In this document: positions 9,461 through 18,177 of the stretch, in pieces | Layout of the letters: each line of letters starts with the position of its first letter | Position numbering within the stretch: the stretch's first letter is position 1 | Translations under genes and position numbers: made by a program | DNA from: Thalassolituus sp. UBA674 | Lineage (GTDB): Bacteria > Pseudomonadota > Gammaproteobacteria > Pseudomonadales > Oceanobacteraceae | Reading direction: 5' to 3' | Assembly: GCA_002298335.1 (NCBI GenBank) | Contig: DBNK01000015.1 | Location: 88,747 to 152,746 of the forward strand | Length of the DNA stretch: 64,000 nt | The notes under the pieces: model-generated | The model's database searches: none | What the model was told of the DNA's origin: nothing | Seen by the model: only the letters and a program-made list of their open reading frames with translations

Positions 9461-10435
9461 ATGAGCAAAACCCAGCACGACCCTTCGCGTGTTTCCGTGA
9501 TTCAGATTGATGAAGACAACCATGGCCAGCGGGTCGACAATTTCCTGCTGACCCTGCTCAAGGGTGCCCCCAAGAGTCTGGTCTACCGCATCATCCGTAA
9601 GGGTGAGGTGAGGGTAAATAAAGGCCGGGTCAAGGCCGACAGCCGTCTGAGTACGGGTGATCAGATCCGGGTGCCACCGGTGCGTCTGCCTGAACAGGGT
9701 GAAGTGCCTGATGTCTCCCCAGCTCTGGCAGATATTCTTCGCGATGCCGTGATTTATGAGGATGCGGGCCTGCTGGCGGTGAACAAACCGCATGGGTTGG
9801 CTGTGCATGGTGGCAGTGGGGTCAGTCTTGGCCTGATCGAAGCGTTGCGCAAAATGCGCCCTGAGCACAGTTTTCTGGAGCTGGTGCATCGTCTCGACCG
9901 CGATACCTCCGGCGTTATCCTGATTGCCAAGAAGCGTTCTGTGCTCACAGCGCTACAGCAGATGCTGGTGAACAAACAGGGTATCCGCAAACAGTATCTG
10001 GCGCTGGTACACGGACGCTGGTCTGAAGGCATCAAGGATGTGCGCCTGCCGCTGCATCGTACTGAGCGCCAGTCGGGTGAGCGTATTGTGGTTGTCAGTG
10101 ATGAAGGTAAAAGTGCGCATACCCACACCCGGCTGAGAGTCACTGGTAAAGATTACTCTCTGATCGAGGCTGAGCCGGTGACCGGGCGTACGCACCAGAT
10201 CCGCGTCCACTGTCTGTCACAGGGGCACATCATTGCCGGTGATCAGAAGTATTCCGACAAGGTGCTGGCGGATGCCGATAAAGCACGCAACATTAACCGT
10301 CTGTGTCTGCATGCCTGGCAGCTGACCTTCCGTCATCCGACGAGTGGTGAGACGCTGCACCTGACCGCGCCACCGGACCGTGAACTGAACACGATTTTTG
10401 ACCGGGCGGGTTGTCCGCTTGGAGAGTCTGCATGA
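9461..10435 (+). CDS. rluC: 23S rRNA pseudouridine synthase RluC
   Basis: Makes pseudouridines in 23S rRNA (positions 955, 2504 and 2580 in E. coli). An S4 RNA-binding domain comes first (QRVDNFLLTLLKGAPKS, VRVNKGRVK), followed by the RluA-type catalytic domain with HRLDRDTSGVILIAKK, whose second Asp is the nucleophile, and the GRTHQIRVH motif. The frame is open back to 9314, but MSKTQHDPSRVSVIQIDED at 9461 fits the family N terminus and gives a normal 324 residues. There is no clear Shine-Dalgarno sequence. The location beside rne, divergent, is conserved in many gammaproteobacteria. Confidence 0.93.
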   Translation: MSKTQHDPSRVSVIQIDEDNHGQRVDNFLLTLLKGAPKSLVYRIIRKGEVRVNKGRVKADSRLSTGDQIRVPPVRLPEQGEVPDVSPALADILRDAVIYEDAGLLAVNKPHGLAVHGGSGVSLGLIEALRKMRPEHSFLELVHRLDRDTSGVILIAKKRSVLTALQQMLVNKQGIRKQYLALVHGRWSEGIKDVRLPLHRTERQSGERIVVVSDEGKSAHTHTRLRVTGKDYSLIEAEPVTGRTHQIRVHCLSQGHIIAGDQKYSDKVLADADKARNINRLCLHAWQLTFRHPTSGETLHLTAPPDRELNTIFDRAGCPLGESA

Positions 10436-11082
10436 AGTATTCCCTGATTATCTTTGACTGGGATGGCACCCTGTCAGATTCCACCGGTCGTATCGTTGAC
10501 TGCATTCATGCAGCGGCAAGAAAAACGGGTTTGCCTGCTGTCACTGATGATCAGGCGAAGCACATCATCGGGCTGGGGCTGACAGAGGCGCTTGAAGCAC
10601 TCTGGCCCGGGGTGGAGAAGCATCACATTGAACGTATGCGCGAGGCCTATGCTGATCATTTTGTGAATGGCAGCCGCATCCGTACCGATTTTTTCGCCGG
10701 TGCGCGCGAGCTGGTTGCTGATCTGAGCCGTCAGCGTCATCTGGCGGTGGCCACCGGCAAAAGCCGCCGCGGCCTCGACCGCATTCTGAGTGAGCTGGAT
10801 ATGGCCGGTCATTTCCGCATAACCCGCTGTGCCGATGAGACCCGCTCCAAGCCGCATCCGCTGATGCTGGAAGAGATTCTGGCTGAAACAGGCTTTTCCG
10901 CCAGCGAAGCCCTGATGGTCGGCGATACCAGCTATGATCTCGACATGGCCAATGCGGCCGGGATGGATGCTCTGGCCGTCAGTTATGGCGCGCATGAGGA
11001 AGAACACCTCAATGCTTGTGGCCCGGTCAGCGTCTGTCGTAGCATCACTGAACTCCGAAACTGGATAGAGACCCATGGATAA
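10432..11082 (+). CDS. HAD-IA family hydrolase (phosphoglycolate phosphatase-like)
   Basis: Haloacid-dehalogenase phosphatase of 216 residues. Motif I is FDWDGTLSDS (nucleophile Asp and acid/base Asp), motif II is VATGKS, the conserved Lys is in SKPHPLMLEEI, and motif IV is MVGDTSYDLDMA. The ATG at 10432 overlaps the rluC stop by four bases, so the two are translationally coupled, and it in turn overlaps the following peptidase gene by 8 bases. Substrate is not deducible; phosphoglycolate or a small nucleotide-like phosphate is likely. A Gph-like protein at this place is common in Pseudomonas-type genomes. Confidence 0.85.
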   Translation: MKYSLIIFDWDGTLSDSTGRIVDCIHAAARKTGLPAVTDDQAKHIIGLGLTEALEALWPGVEKHHIERMREAYADHFVNGSRIRTDFFAGARELVADLSRQRHLAVATGKSRRGLDRILSELDMAGHFRITRCADETRSKPHPLMLEEILAETGFSASEALMVGDTSYDLDMANAAGMDALAVSYGAHEEEHLNACGPVSVCRSITELRNWIETHG

Positions 11083-12049
11083 CAATCAGGAACACCACCG
11101 CCCGGACGAGAGCAGCAAGGAATGGAAGCTGATCGAGAAGTCGCTCATGGCAGCGCAGTCCGAGCAGAAAACCGCCCGTCGCTGGGGGATATTCTTTAAA
11201 TCCCTGACCTTCGTTTATCTCTTCGCTCTGCTGATCCTGATCCGCGGTGCCGGTAATGTAGAAAGCATTGATATTGGCCGTGCCTCTGAGCACGTGGCGA
11301 TTATTGAAGTGAATGGTGTGATCTCCGCCAATGAGCTGGCCAGTGCGGATCACCTGATCGGTTCACTGCGTGCCGCGTTTGAAGACGACAATGCTCAGGG
11401 AGTGATTCTGCGCATCAACAGCCCGGGTGGCAGCCCGGTGCAGTCGGGTTATGTGTATGACGAGATCAAACGTCTGAAAGAAACCCGGGAAGATTTTCCG
11501 GTGTACGCCGTGATTATGGATCTGGGAGCCTCCGGTGCTTACTACATTGCCGCGGCAGCGGATGAGATCTACGCCGATAAAGCCAGTCTGGTGGGTTCCA
11601 TTGGTGTGATTGGTGCCGGATTCGGCTTTGTCGACACCATGGAAAAACTGGGCGTGGAGCGTCGTCTGTATACGTCAGGTGAACATAAAGGTTTCCTCGA
11701 CCCTTACAGCCCGGAAGATCCTGAAGAAGTGAAATTCTGGGAAAGTGTTCTGGACGTCACTCATCAGCAGTTTATTGATCAGGTGAAGAAAGGCCGTGGT
11801 GACCGTCTGGCGGATGACCCGCAGCTGTTCAGTGGTCTGGTCTGGACCGGTGAACAGGCCGTGGAGCTGGGGCTGATTGATGGTCTGGCCACGTCCAGTC
11901 AGATTGCCCGCGAGAAACTGGGTACTGAAGAGCTGGTGAATTACAGCTACCGCGAAGAGCCGTGGAAGCAGTTCTTTGATGGCTTCGGCGTCAGCTTCGG
12001 GCGCGGTGTGGCAAGTTTCCTCAGCGAGCAGACACTGGAGCTGCGCTGA
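11075..12049 (+). CDS. sppA: S49 family signal peptide peptidase (SppA-like)
   Basis: Membrane-anchored serine protease of 324 residues, the short single-domain form of SppA. After a cytoplasmic N terminus comes a membrane segment (FFKSLTFVYLFALLILIRGA, about residues 33-52), then a Clp/crotonase-like catalytic fold. The Ser nucleophile lies in GASGAYYIAAAAD and the general-base Lys in ADKASLVGSIGVIGAG, the usual Ser/Lys dyad arrangement. It digests leftover signal peptides in the inner membrane, with the active site on the periplasmic side. It ends the rluC-HAD-sppA operon and is followed 47 bases later by yceD. Confidence 0.88.
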   Translation: MDNNQEHHRPDESSKEWKLIEKSLMAAQSEQKTARRWGIFFKSLTFVYLFALLILIRGAGNVESIDIGRASEHVAIIEVNGVISANELASADHLIGSLRAAFEDDNAQGVILRINSPGGSPVQSGYVYDEIKRLKETREDFPVYAVIMDLGASGAYYIAAAADEIYADKASLVGSIGVIGAGFGFVDTMEKLGVERRLYTSGEHKGFLDPYSPEDPEEVKFWESVLDVTHQQFIDQVKKGRGDRLADDPQLFSGLVWTGEQAVELGLIDGLATSSQIAREKLGTEELVNYSYREEPWKQFFDGFGVSFGRGVASFLSEQTLELR

Positions 12050-12072
12050 AGCTGCTGTTTTTTAAATATTTT

Positions 12073-12101
12073 TTGACATAAGAGGGCGACATACCTATGA
12101 T
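12073..12101 (+). promoter_or_regulatory. Strong sigma-70-type promoter for the yceD-rpmF-plsX-fab cluster
   Basis: TTGACA (12073-12078), exactly 17 bases, then TATGAT (12096-12101): a full consensus -35 and a 5/6 -10. It overlaps the first possible yceD ATG (12097), so transcripts from it would begin near 12108, only a few bases before the in-frame ATG at 12112. Confidence 0.6.
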
Positions 12102-12633
12102 GTCGCGCACTATGACAGAGGCTCGGCTTCCCAGACGCGTCGATGCAACCAAGTTAGTTGAGAATAATCAACAACTTAATGCAAATATCGACACAAAGCT
12201 CTTAACCAGAATCGTTGATGCGACTGAGTGCGCAGACGTGCCGGTTGAGGTTCAGCTTGAATTCAGACGGGATGAAGAGAATAACCGCACCGTCATTGGC
12301 AATTGCCGCACTCATGTGATCATGGTGTGCCAGCGTTGTCTGGGGACGGTCGGATTTGATATCAGCAGTCAGTTTAACATCGGGCTGGTGTTCTCAGATG
12401 AACAGGCAAAACATCTGCCGAAACGTCTGGAACCGGTTGAGATGGATGAAAACGGTCAGCTGGATCTCTGGGAAGTGGTTGAGGATGAAATACTGCTCAA
12501 TCTCCCGGAATTCCCGATGCATCCGGAGGGTGAGTGCCGGATGTATAAGTCAGAGTCTGACAATGAACCCGAGGCAGACGTTAAAAAGGAAAATCCTTTT
12601 GACGTACTGGCCAAGCTCAAACAGAAACAGTGA
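12097..12633 (+). CDS. yceD: YceD family (DUF177) 23S rRNA accumulation protein
   Basis: Small acidic protein of the YceD/DUF177 family, encoded just before ribosomal protein L32 in most bacteria and needed for normal 23S rRNA accumulation in E. coli and plants. The core CxxC is in [10 protein letters not shown], followed by [20 protein letters not shown]. Start choice is open: 12097 has AGAGGG about 10 bases upstream and gives 178 residues, but a near-consensus promoter overlaps it. [11 protein letters not shown] at 12112 gives 173 residues, close to the E. coli length, and would need a nearly leaderless transcript. It lies 13 bases before rpmF. Confidence 0.88.
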   Translation: MMSRTMTEARLPRRVDATKLVENNQQLNANIDTKLLTRIVDATECADVPVEVQLEFRRDEENNRTVIGNCRTHVIMVCQRCLGTVGFDISSQFNIGLVFSDEQAKHLPKRLEPVEMDENGQLDLWEVVEDEILLNLPEFPMHPEGECRMYKSESDNEPEADVKKENPFDVLAKLKQKQ

Positions 12634-12646
12634 ACAGGAGTCGACC

Positions 12647-12832
12647 ATGGCCGTTCAACAAAATAAAGTGACCCGTTCCAAGCGCGGCATGCGTCGTTCG
12701 CATGATGCACTGGATACTAACTCCATCGCGCTGACCACTGATGCGACCAGCGGTGAAACTCACCGTCGTCATCACGTGTCTGCAGACGGTTTCTACCGTG
12801 GCAAGAAAGTCGTGGAGACTGGCAACAGCTGA
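12647..12832 (+). CDS. rpmF: 50S ribosomal protein L32
   Basis: 61 residues beginning [20 protein letters not shown], the classic basic N terminus of bacterial L32, and containing [17 protein letters not shown]. This is the zinc-free form; the four Cys of zinc-binding L32 are absent. The yceD-rpmF-plsX order is conserved and links ribosome and membrane-lipid synthesis. ACAGGAG lies just upstream of the ATG at 12647. It is too short to stand out as an ORF and is easily missed. Confidence 0.97.
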   Translation: MAVQQNKVTRSKRGMRRSHDALDTNSIALTTDATSGETHRRHHVSADGFYRGKKVVETGNS

Positions 12833-12837
12833 TCTCT

Positions 12838-13872
12838 ATGCTGACCATTGCGGTAGACGCTATGGGCGGGGACTTAGGTCCCCGCATTGCTTTCCGGGCT
12901 TGCCGGAACCTCCTCAAGTCTCATCCTGATATACGTATCATCCTGCCGCTGGAAGCTGAGCTTCAGCCCCAGGCGCATAAATTTCTCTCCCGTTATTCCG
13001 ACCGTGTCGATTACCTGACCTGCTCAGGGCATGTACGCATGGACGAACATCCCCGGAACGCCCTGCGTCAATGCGACAACCTGACTATGGGATCTGCCCT
13101 GAACAGTCTGGCTGCCGGTGATGCACAGGGAGTGCTGTCTATCGGCAATACCGGCTCTTTGCTGTTGCTGGCCCGGCATTATCTGGGCATGGCCGGGGGG
13201 ATGGAGCGACCGGCATTGGCGACTCAGTTACCTTCGCGGGGTAAGCCCCTGTTGTTGCTGGATCTCGGGGCCAATATCGCGGTCTCTGCCCAGCAATTGG
13301 TACAGCTGGCACTGATGGCAATAGCCTGGTACCGCGCCAGCGGCTTCCCGGAACCGCAGATCGGCCTGCTCAATATCGGCAGCGAGCCGGGCAAGGGCCC
13401 TGAGTTTGTGCGCCAGGCCGGCGAGATGATGGAGCAGCAGCTGGGTACGTATTACCACGGTTTTGTTGAAGGTGACCGTCTGTTTGATGGTTATCTGGAT
13501 GCTGTGGTCTGCGATGGTTATTCCGGCAACATCGTGCTGAAAACCACCGAAGGTCTGATTGACTGGATGACGCATATGATGGCGTCTGAGCTGGGCAACT
13601 CCAAAACACTGAAATGGATGGTGCCCCTGTGGAAAGCCAGTATCCGCCGTCTTGACCGCAAGGTCTCTCCGTCACGTCATGGTGGTGCCATGCTGCTTGG
13701 TGTGAACGGGCATGTGGCGAAAACCCATGGTAAATCCGACGAGCGTACCTTCCGCTATGCCCTGGAATACCTGGTAGGGCAGATCCGCAGCCGCGACCAG
13801 CAGGCCTTTGTTGATGAGTATCAGGCGTTGTCTGCGGGGCTTCAGTGGCCGGATGCTCAGAGTGGAATGTAA
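12838..13872 (+). CDS. plsX: Phosphate acyltransferase PlsX
   Basis: Converts acyl-ACP plus phosphate to acyl-phosphate, the first step of the PlsX/PlsY route to phosphatidic acid, at the inner face of the membrane. The start LTIAVDAMGGDLGPR is diagnostic, and VLSIGNTGSLLLLARHYLGM and ALATQLPSRGKPLLLLDLGA follow the family. 344 residues. It begins 5 bases after rpmF. In E. coli fabH follows plsX; here fabD comes next after about 100 bases, with no fabH. Confidence 0.95.
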   Translation: MLTIAVDAMGGDLGPRIAFRACRNLLKSHPDIRIILPLEAELQPQAHKFLSRYSDRVDYLTCSGHVRMDEHPRNALRQCDNLTMGSALNSLAAGDAQGVLSIGNTGSLLLLARHYLGMAGGMERPALATQLPSRGKPLLLLDLGANIAVSAQQLVQLALMAIAWYRASGFPEPQIGLLNIGSEPGKGPEFVRQAGEMMEQQLGTYYHGFVEGDRLFDGYLDAVVCDGYSGNIVLKTTEGLIDWMTHMMASELGNSKTLKWMVPLWKASIRRLDRKVSPSRHGGAMLLGVNGHVAKTHGKSDERTFRYALEYLVGQIRSRDQQAFVDEYQALSAGLQWPDAQSGM

Positions 13873-13974
13873 AGACATGGATGCATTACGCCGAATTTGT
13901 TGTCAGAATAGCGCCCGACGTTTGACAGGTACCGGCAAAACCGGTGCTGGAATACCACAGAAACAGGCATAGAA

Positions 13975-14919
13975 ATGACAAATATAATTGCCTTCTTCCC
14001 CGGCCAGGGGGCGCAGCAGGTAGGCATGCTGGCGGATATTGCTGCAGCCTTTCCTCAGGTACAGAACACCTTTGCCGAAGCTTCGGATGCGCTGGGCTTC
14101 GATCTCTGGGCGATGGTCCTTAACGGCCCTGACGCCGATCTGAATCAGACTTTCAACACCCAACCTGCTTTGCTGGCGGCGAGTACAGCCCTGTGGCGTA
14201 TTCTCGTGGCTGAAGCCCCGGCGCTTCAGGTTGCCGCGGCAGCGGGCCATTCTCTCGGTGAATATTCCGCTCTGGTGGCTGCTGACAGCATCGATTTTGC
14301 CGATGCCATCCGTCTGGTGCGCCGTCGTGGCGAGCTGATGGAAGCGGCAGTGCCCGGCGGTCTGGGTGGTATGGCGGCGGTGCTGGGGCTGGATAATGAG
14401 CAGATCGCTCAGGTCTGTGCTGATGCGGCATCCGCTGGGGTGGCTGAGCCTGCCAACTTCAATGCGCCGGGCCAGATTGTGATTGCCGGTGAGAAAGTGG
14501 CCATCGATAAAGCGATTGAGCTGGCAAAAGCTGCGGGTGCCAAACGTGCTCTGCCTCTGGCGGTCAGTGGTCCGTTCCACTCCAGTCTGATGAAGCCTGC
14601 TGCCGAATCCTTCCGGGAAGACCTTCTGGCGGTTAAATGGCGCGCTCCTGCATTTCCTGTCTATCATAATGCGGGTAATGCACCGGCCACGCTCGAAACT
14701 GTGACCGGGCGCTTAGAAGCCCAGCTGTACAGCCCGGTAGACTGGTCTGGCGCGGTTGAGGCGGTTCGCCCACTGGCTGATCAGGGCGTTGAGATTGGCC
14801 CGGGTAAAGTGGTCAGCGGTCTGAACAAACGCATTGATAAAACACTGCCGGTTGCCAGTACCGGTGATCTGGCCGGGCTGAAAGCCACCATTGATCTGAT
14901 TCAGGGAGTATCGGCATGA
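13975..14919 (+). CDS. fabD: Malonyl-CoA:ACP transacylase FabD
   Basis: Loads malonyl groups onto acyl carrier protein for fatty-acid elongation. 314 residues. FPGQGAQQVGML is at the N terminus, the Ser nucleophile is in GHSLGEYSALVAA, and the catalytic His is in VSGPFHSSLMKPA. The ATG at 13975 is followed directly by the family sequence. It overlaps fabG by four bases (ATGA), so the two are coupled. Confidence 0.96.
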   Translation: MTNIIAFFPGQGAQQVGMLADIAAAFPQVQNTFAEASDALGFDLWAMVLNGPDADLNQTFNTQPALLAASTALWRILVAEAPALQVAAAAGHSLGEYSALVAADSIDFADAIRLVRRRGELMEAAVPGGLGGMAAVLGLDNEQIAQVCADAASAGVAEPANFNAPGQIVIAGEKVAIDKAIELAKAAGAKRALPLAVSGPFHSSLMKPAAESFREDLLAVKWRAPAFPVYHNAGNAPATLETVTGRLEAQLYSPVDWSGAVEAVRPLADQGVEIGPGKVVSGLNKRIDKTLPVASTGDLAGLKATIDLIQGVSA

Positions 14920-15668
14920 CCGGGCAGAGCGCTGATAAAAAACTCGCACTGGTGACCGGTGCCTCGCGCGGGATTGGTCTGGCCATCGCTCAGCGCCTGA
15001 TCCGCGAAGGGTATCAGGTGGTTGGTACGGCAACCAGCGATCAGGGCGTGGCGGCGTTAACGGAAACGCTGCAGCAGCATGGACCGGAGCACGCGGCTCT
15101 GCGTCTGGATATCAGCGACAGTGAACAGACCGAAGCTACCCTTGCTGGTCTGGTCAGTGATTTTGGGGTGCCGCATGTGGTGGTGAACAATGCCGGTATC
15201 ACCCGCGACAACCTGTTTCTGCGTCTTAGTGAAGACGACTGGCAGGCCGTGATTAACACCAACCTGACCGGTGTATTCCGTGTCTGCAAGGTGCTGACCA
15301 AGGTCATGCTGAAAAAGAAAGCGGGCAGCATTATCAACATCAGTTCGGTGATCGGTACCACCGGCAATGGCGGACAGGCCAATTACGCCGCGGCCAAAGC
15401 CGGGCTGGAAGGCTTCTCGCGCTCGCTGGCGCAGGAAATCGCCAGCCGTAACATTACTGTGAACTGTATCGCTCCCGGATTTATTCAAACGGATATGACG
15501 GATGTCTTGCCTGAAGCGCAAAAAGAGGCCATTCTAGCGTCCATTCCGGGAAAGCGTTTCGGTAACGTGGATGACATTGCCGGGGCTGTTGCATTTTTAG
15601 CCAGCGACGATGCCAGATACATCACCGGCCAGACACTGCATGTGAATGGCGGTATGAATATGGGCTGA
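14916..15668 (+). CDS. fabG: 3-oxoacyl-[ACP] reductase FabG
   Basis: NADPH-dependent short-chain dehydrogenase reducing beta-ketoacyl-ACP. 250 residues. The Rossmann glycine motif is TGASRGIGLAIA, NNAG is in VVNNAGITRDN, the catalytic Ser is in INISSVIG, and the Tyr/Lys pair is in QANYAAAKAGLEG. The C terminus GQTLHVNGGMNMG is typical. The start overlaps the fabD stop. A 46-base gap with AGGAAAAG precedes acpP. Confidence 0.97.
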   Translation: MTGQSADKKLALVTGASRGIGLAIAQRLIREGYQVVGTATSDQGVAALTETLQQHGPEHAALRLDISDSEQTEATLAGLVSDFGVPHVVVNNAGITRDNLFLRLSEDDWQAVINTNLTGVFRVCKVLTKVMLKKKAGSIINISSVIGTTGNGGQANYAAAKAGLEGFSRSLAQEIASRNITVNCIAPGFIQTDMTDVLPEAQKEAILASIPGKRFGNVDDIAGAVAFLASDDARYITGQTLHVNGGMNMG

Positions 15669-15714
15669 TGCCCATACGGACTTTCGGGAACTATTAAAAT
15701 TTTAGGAAAAGCAC

Positions 15715-15948
15715 ATGAGCAACATCGAAGAACGTGTAAAGAAAATCGTCTGTGAACAACTCGGAGTTAAAGAGGAAGAAGTCAAAACTTCATCATCTTT
15801 CGTAGACGATCTCGGCGCAGATTCTCTGGATACCGTCGAGCTGGTTATGGCTCTGGAAGAAGAGTTTGAGACCGAAATTCCTGATGAAGAAGCTGAAAAG
15901 CTGACCACGGTTCAGGAAGCGATTGATTATATCGTTGCCAACCTCTGA
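15715..15948 (+). CDS. acpP: Acyl carrier protein
   Basis: 77-residue acidic helical protein that carries acyl chains on phosphopantetheine. The attachment Ser is in [29 protein letters not shown] upstream is a usable Shine-Dalgarno sequence. The following intrinsic terminator probably lets acpP be made in excess over the downstream fabF-pabC-mltG-tmk-holB genes. Confidence 0.98.
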   Translation: MSNIEERVKKIVCEQLGVKEEEVKTSSSFVDDLGADSLDTVELVMALEEEFETEIPDEEAEKLTTVQEAIDYIVANL

Positions 15949-15964
15949 GGTCTGGCAAGGCAAT

Positions 15965-15994
15965 AAGCCGCGTATTGTGACGCGGCTTTTTTTT
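15965..15994 (+). terminator. Intrinsic terminator after acpP
   Basis: Perfect nine-base arms aagccgcgt (15965-15973) and acgcggctt (15980-15988), six-base loop, then a run of eight T (15987-15994). Probably partial, since the same-strand fabF cluster follows. Confidence 0.85.
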
Positions 15995-16038
15995 GTCTGT
16001 TCTGAAGCCATCACCGTCTTTCACGGCTGAGGAATCGC

Positions 16039-17274
16039 ATGAAGCGTGTAGTAGTGACTGGTCTGGGCACGGTTAACCCGCTGGGGCATAACCTGACCGA
16101 CACCTGGGCCGCCCTGAGCGCCGGGCAGAGTGGTATCCGGATCATCGAGCATTTTGATACAGCGGACTTCGCTGTGCGCTTTGCCGGAACCCTGCCGGAT
16201 TTTAACCCTGAGCCTGTGGTCAGTGGTAAAGAAGCCCGGCGCATTGATCTGTTTATTCAGTATGCTCTGGTGGCTGCGGCAGAAGCCATGACCCACAGCG
16301 GGCTGGAAGGGCAGTTCGATCCTGACCGGGCGGGTGTTGCCATCGGCTCCGGCATCGGTGGTCTGTCGACCATTGAACAGAATGTCCGCCAGCTGGTCAG
16401 CGGTGGCCCGAAAAAAGTCTCCCCCTTTCTGGTGCCCGGTTCTGTGGTCAATATGGCCTCAGGTAATGTGGCCATCCGTTACAACCTGCGCGGCCCTAAC
16501 TTTTCCATTGCAACGGCCTGCACCACAGGCGCACACAACATAGGTTTTGCCGCACGCAGTATCGCTTGTGGTGATGCCGATGTGATGCTGGCTGGCGGTG
16601 CAGAAGCTGCCTGTTGTCCGACGGGCATGGCAGGTTTTGCGGCAGCCCGGGCTCTCAGCTCGCGCAATGACGACCCTGCAGCCGCCAGTCGTCCGTGGGA
16701 CAGAAACCGTGACGGCTTTGTCCTCAGTGACGGCGCCGCAGTTCTGGTGCTTGAATCACTGGAACATGCGCAGGCCAGAGGGGCGACCATTCTGGCAGAG
16801 CTCAGTGGCTTTGGTATGAGTGACGACGCGCATCATGTCACCTCGCCGCCGGAAGACGGGCGGGGTGCCGCGCAGGCCATGAAAAACGCCTTGCGCAACG
16901 CCGGGCTTGAGGCCGCTCAGATTGGTTACATCAATGCTCATGGCACATCGACCTCTCTTGGCGACATTGCTGAAATCAACGCCATCAAATCGGCCTTTGG
17001 CGATGTGGCGGCCCGTCTTGCGGTGTCTTCCACTAAGTCCATGACAGGGCATCTGCTCGGTGCTGCCGGAGCACTGGAGGCTCTGATCAGCGTCATGGCG
17101 CTTAAGCATGGACTGATTCCGCCGACCATCAATCTGGAAGACCCGGATGATGGCTGTGATCTGGACCTGGTGCCGGGTACGGCCCGTCGTGCGGTACTGA
17201 CCCATGTGATGTCCAACTCCTTCGGCTTTGGCGGCACCAATGCGGCACTGATTTTCAGTCAGCCGGAGGCCTGA
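16039..17274 (+). CDS. fabF: 3-oxoacyl-[ACP] synthase II FabF
   Basis: Condensing enzyme that extends acyl-ACP with malonyl-ACP. 411 residues. The Cys-His-His triad is visible: Cys in [12 protein letters not shown], His in [13 protein letters not shown], His in [15 protein letters not shown]. The N terminus [18 protein letters not shown] is standard. Since fabH is absent from the cluster, initiation must be done by another synthase elsewhere. The stop shares one base with the pabC start (TGATG). Confidence 0.95.
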   Translation: MKRVVVTGLGTVNPLGHNLTDTWAALSAGQSGIRIIEHFDTADFAVRFAGTLPDFNPEPVVSGKEARRIDLFIQYALVAAAEAMTHSGLEGQFDPDRAGVAIGSGIGGLSTIEQNVRQLVSGGPKKVSPFLVPGSVVNMASGNVAIRYNLRGPNFSIATACTTGAHNIGFAARSIACGDADVMLAGGAEAACCPTGMAGFAAARALSSRNDDPAAASRPWDRNRDGFVLSDGAAVLVLESLEHAQARGATILAELSGFGMSDDAHHVTSPPEDGRGAAQAMKNALRNAGLEAAQIGYINAHGTSTSLGDIAEINAIKSAFGDVAARLAVSSTKSMTGHLLGAAGALEALISVMALKHGLIPPTINLEDPDDGCDLDLVPGTARRAVLTHVMSNSFGFGGTNAALIFSQPEA

Positions 17275-18101
17275 TGCCGTTGCAGACGTTTACGCCGGGG
17301 AGCGGGTGGCGGGATTGTCATGGACCCGCTGCGACTCCGGATCGTGGCCTGCAATTCGGAGATGGCCTGTTTGAAACCCTGCGCCGCAGCGTCAACGGGA
17401 CCTTCCCCTTGGCTCAGGCGCACAGGTCACGCCTGCTGCTGGGCTTGTCGCGGTTGGGATTTACCGATGCGGCAAGCGCTCAGGTCATGCAGGCGTTTGA
17501 TACGGCACTGACCGACATTCCCGAGGACAACGCACCGCAGACGGGGCTGAAGATCATCGTCACCCGGGGCATGTCTGAACGCGGCTATCTGGCACCGCCC
17601 GATATTCAGCCACTGATCTTCCGTCAGTTCTTTGCGGCTCAGAACCTGAATGCCGTGAGCCCGGCTATTGTTGCCGGTGAGAATCCGGTCCGCCTCGGGG
17701 CTCAGTCTCTGCTGGCCGGAATCAAACACCTGAATCGGCTGGAACAGGTGCTTGCACGTCAGGCCTTTGAACCCGGTTGGGACGAGAGCATCATGCTGGG
17801 TGCTCATGACCGTGTGATTGAAGGCTGCATGAGTAATGTCTATGTGAAAACCGGTGGTGAGTGGCTGACCCCCGAACTGCACCTCAGCGGTGTGGCAGGA
17901 GTGGTGCGCAGCTGGTTGCTGCAGCAGGGGCTGGTACGGGAGGCGGACATCCGCCGGACTGACCTGTATGACTGCAGCGCGATGGCGTTCAGTAATACCC
18001 TGACCGGCATCCGCAGTGTGGCTTGCTACCAGGGTCGTCTGCTTGCCGAATCGCCCGAAGTGGCGGATTGGCAGGCCTGCTTCTGTCGTCTGTTTGACTG
18101 A
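17274..18101 (+). CDS. pabC: Aminodeoxychorismate lyase
   Basis: PLP enzyme of fold type IV (275 residues) that releases pyruvate from 4-amino-4-deoxychorismate to give p-aminobenzoate for folate. The PLP Lys lies in AGIKHLNRLEQVLARQAF, and IEGCMSNVYV with LSGVAGVVRSWL are the family's cofactor-phosphate motifs. The position between fabF and mltG is the conserved one. After it, a hairpin (arms gacctgtt 18139-18146 and aacaggtc 18157-18164) without a T run lies in the gap to mltG and may be a weak attenuator. Confidence 0.93.
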   Translation: MPLQTFTPGSGWRDCHGPAATPDRGLQFGDGLFETLRRSVNGTFPLAQAHRSRLLLGLSRLGFTDAASAQVMQAFDTALTDIPEDNAPQTGLKIIVTRGMSERGYLAPPDIQPLIFRQFFAAQNLNAVSPAIVAGENPVRLGAQSLLAGIKHLNRLEQVLARQAFEPGWDESIMLGAHDRVIEGCMSNVYVKTGGEWLTPELHLSGVAGVVRSWLLQQGLVREADIRRTDLYDCSAMAFSNTLTGIRSVACYQGRLLAESPEVADWQACFCRLFD

Positions 18102-18177
18102 GGCGGACCTGTCTGCCTGAGAATATTGTTGATTAACCGACCTGTTTGTTGTCTGCAACAGGTCCTGAGGATATTGA

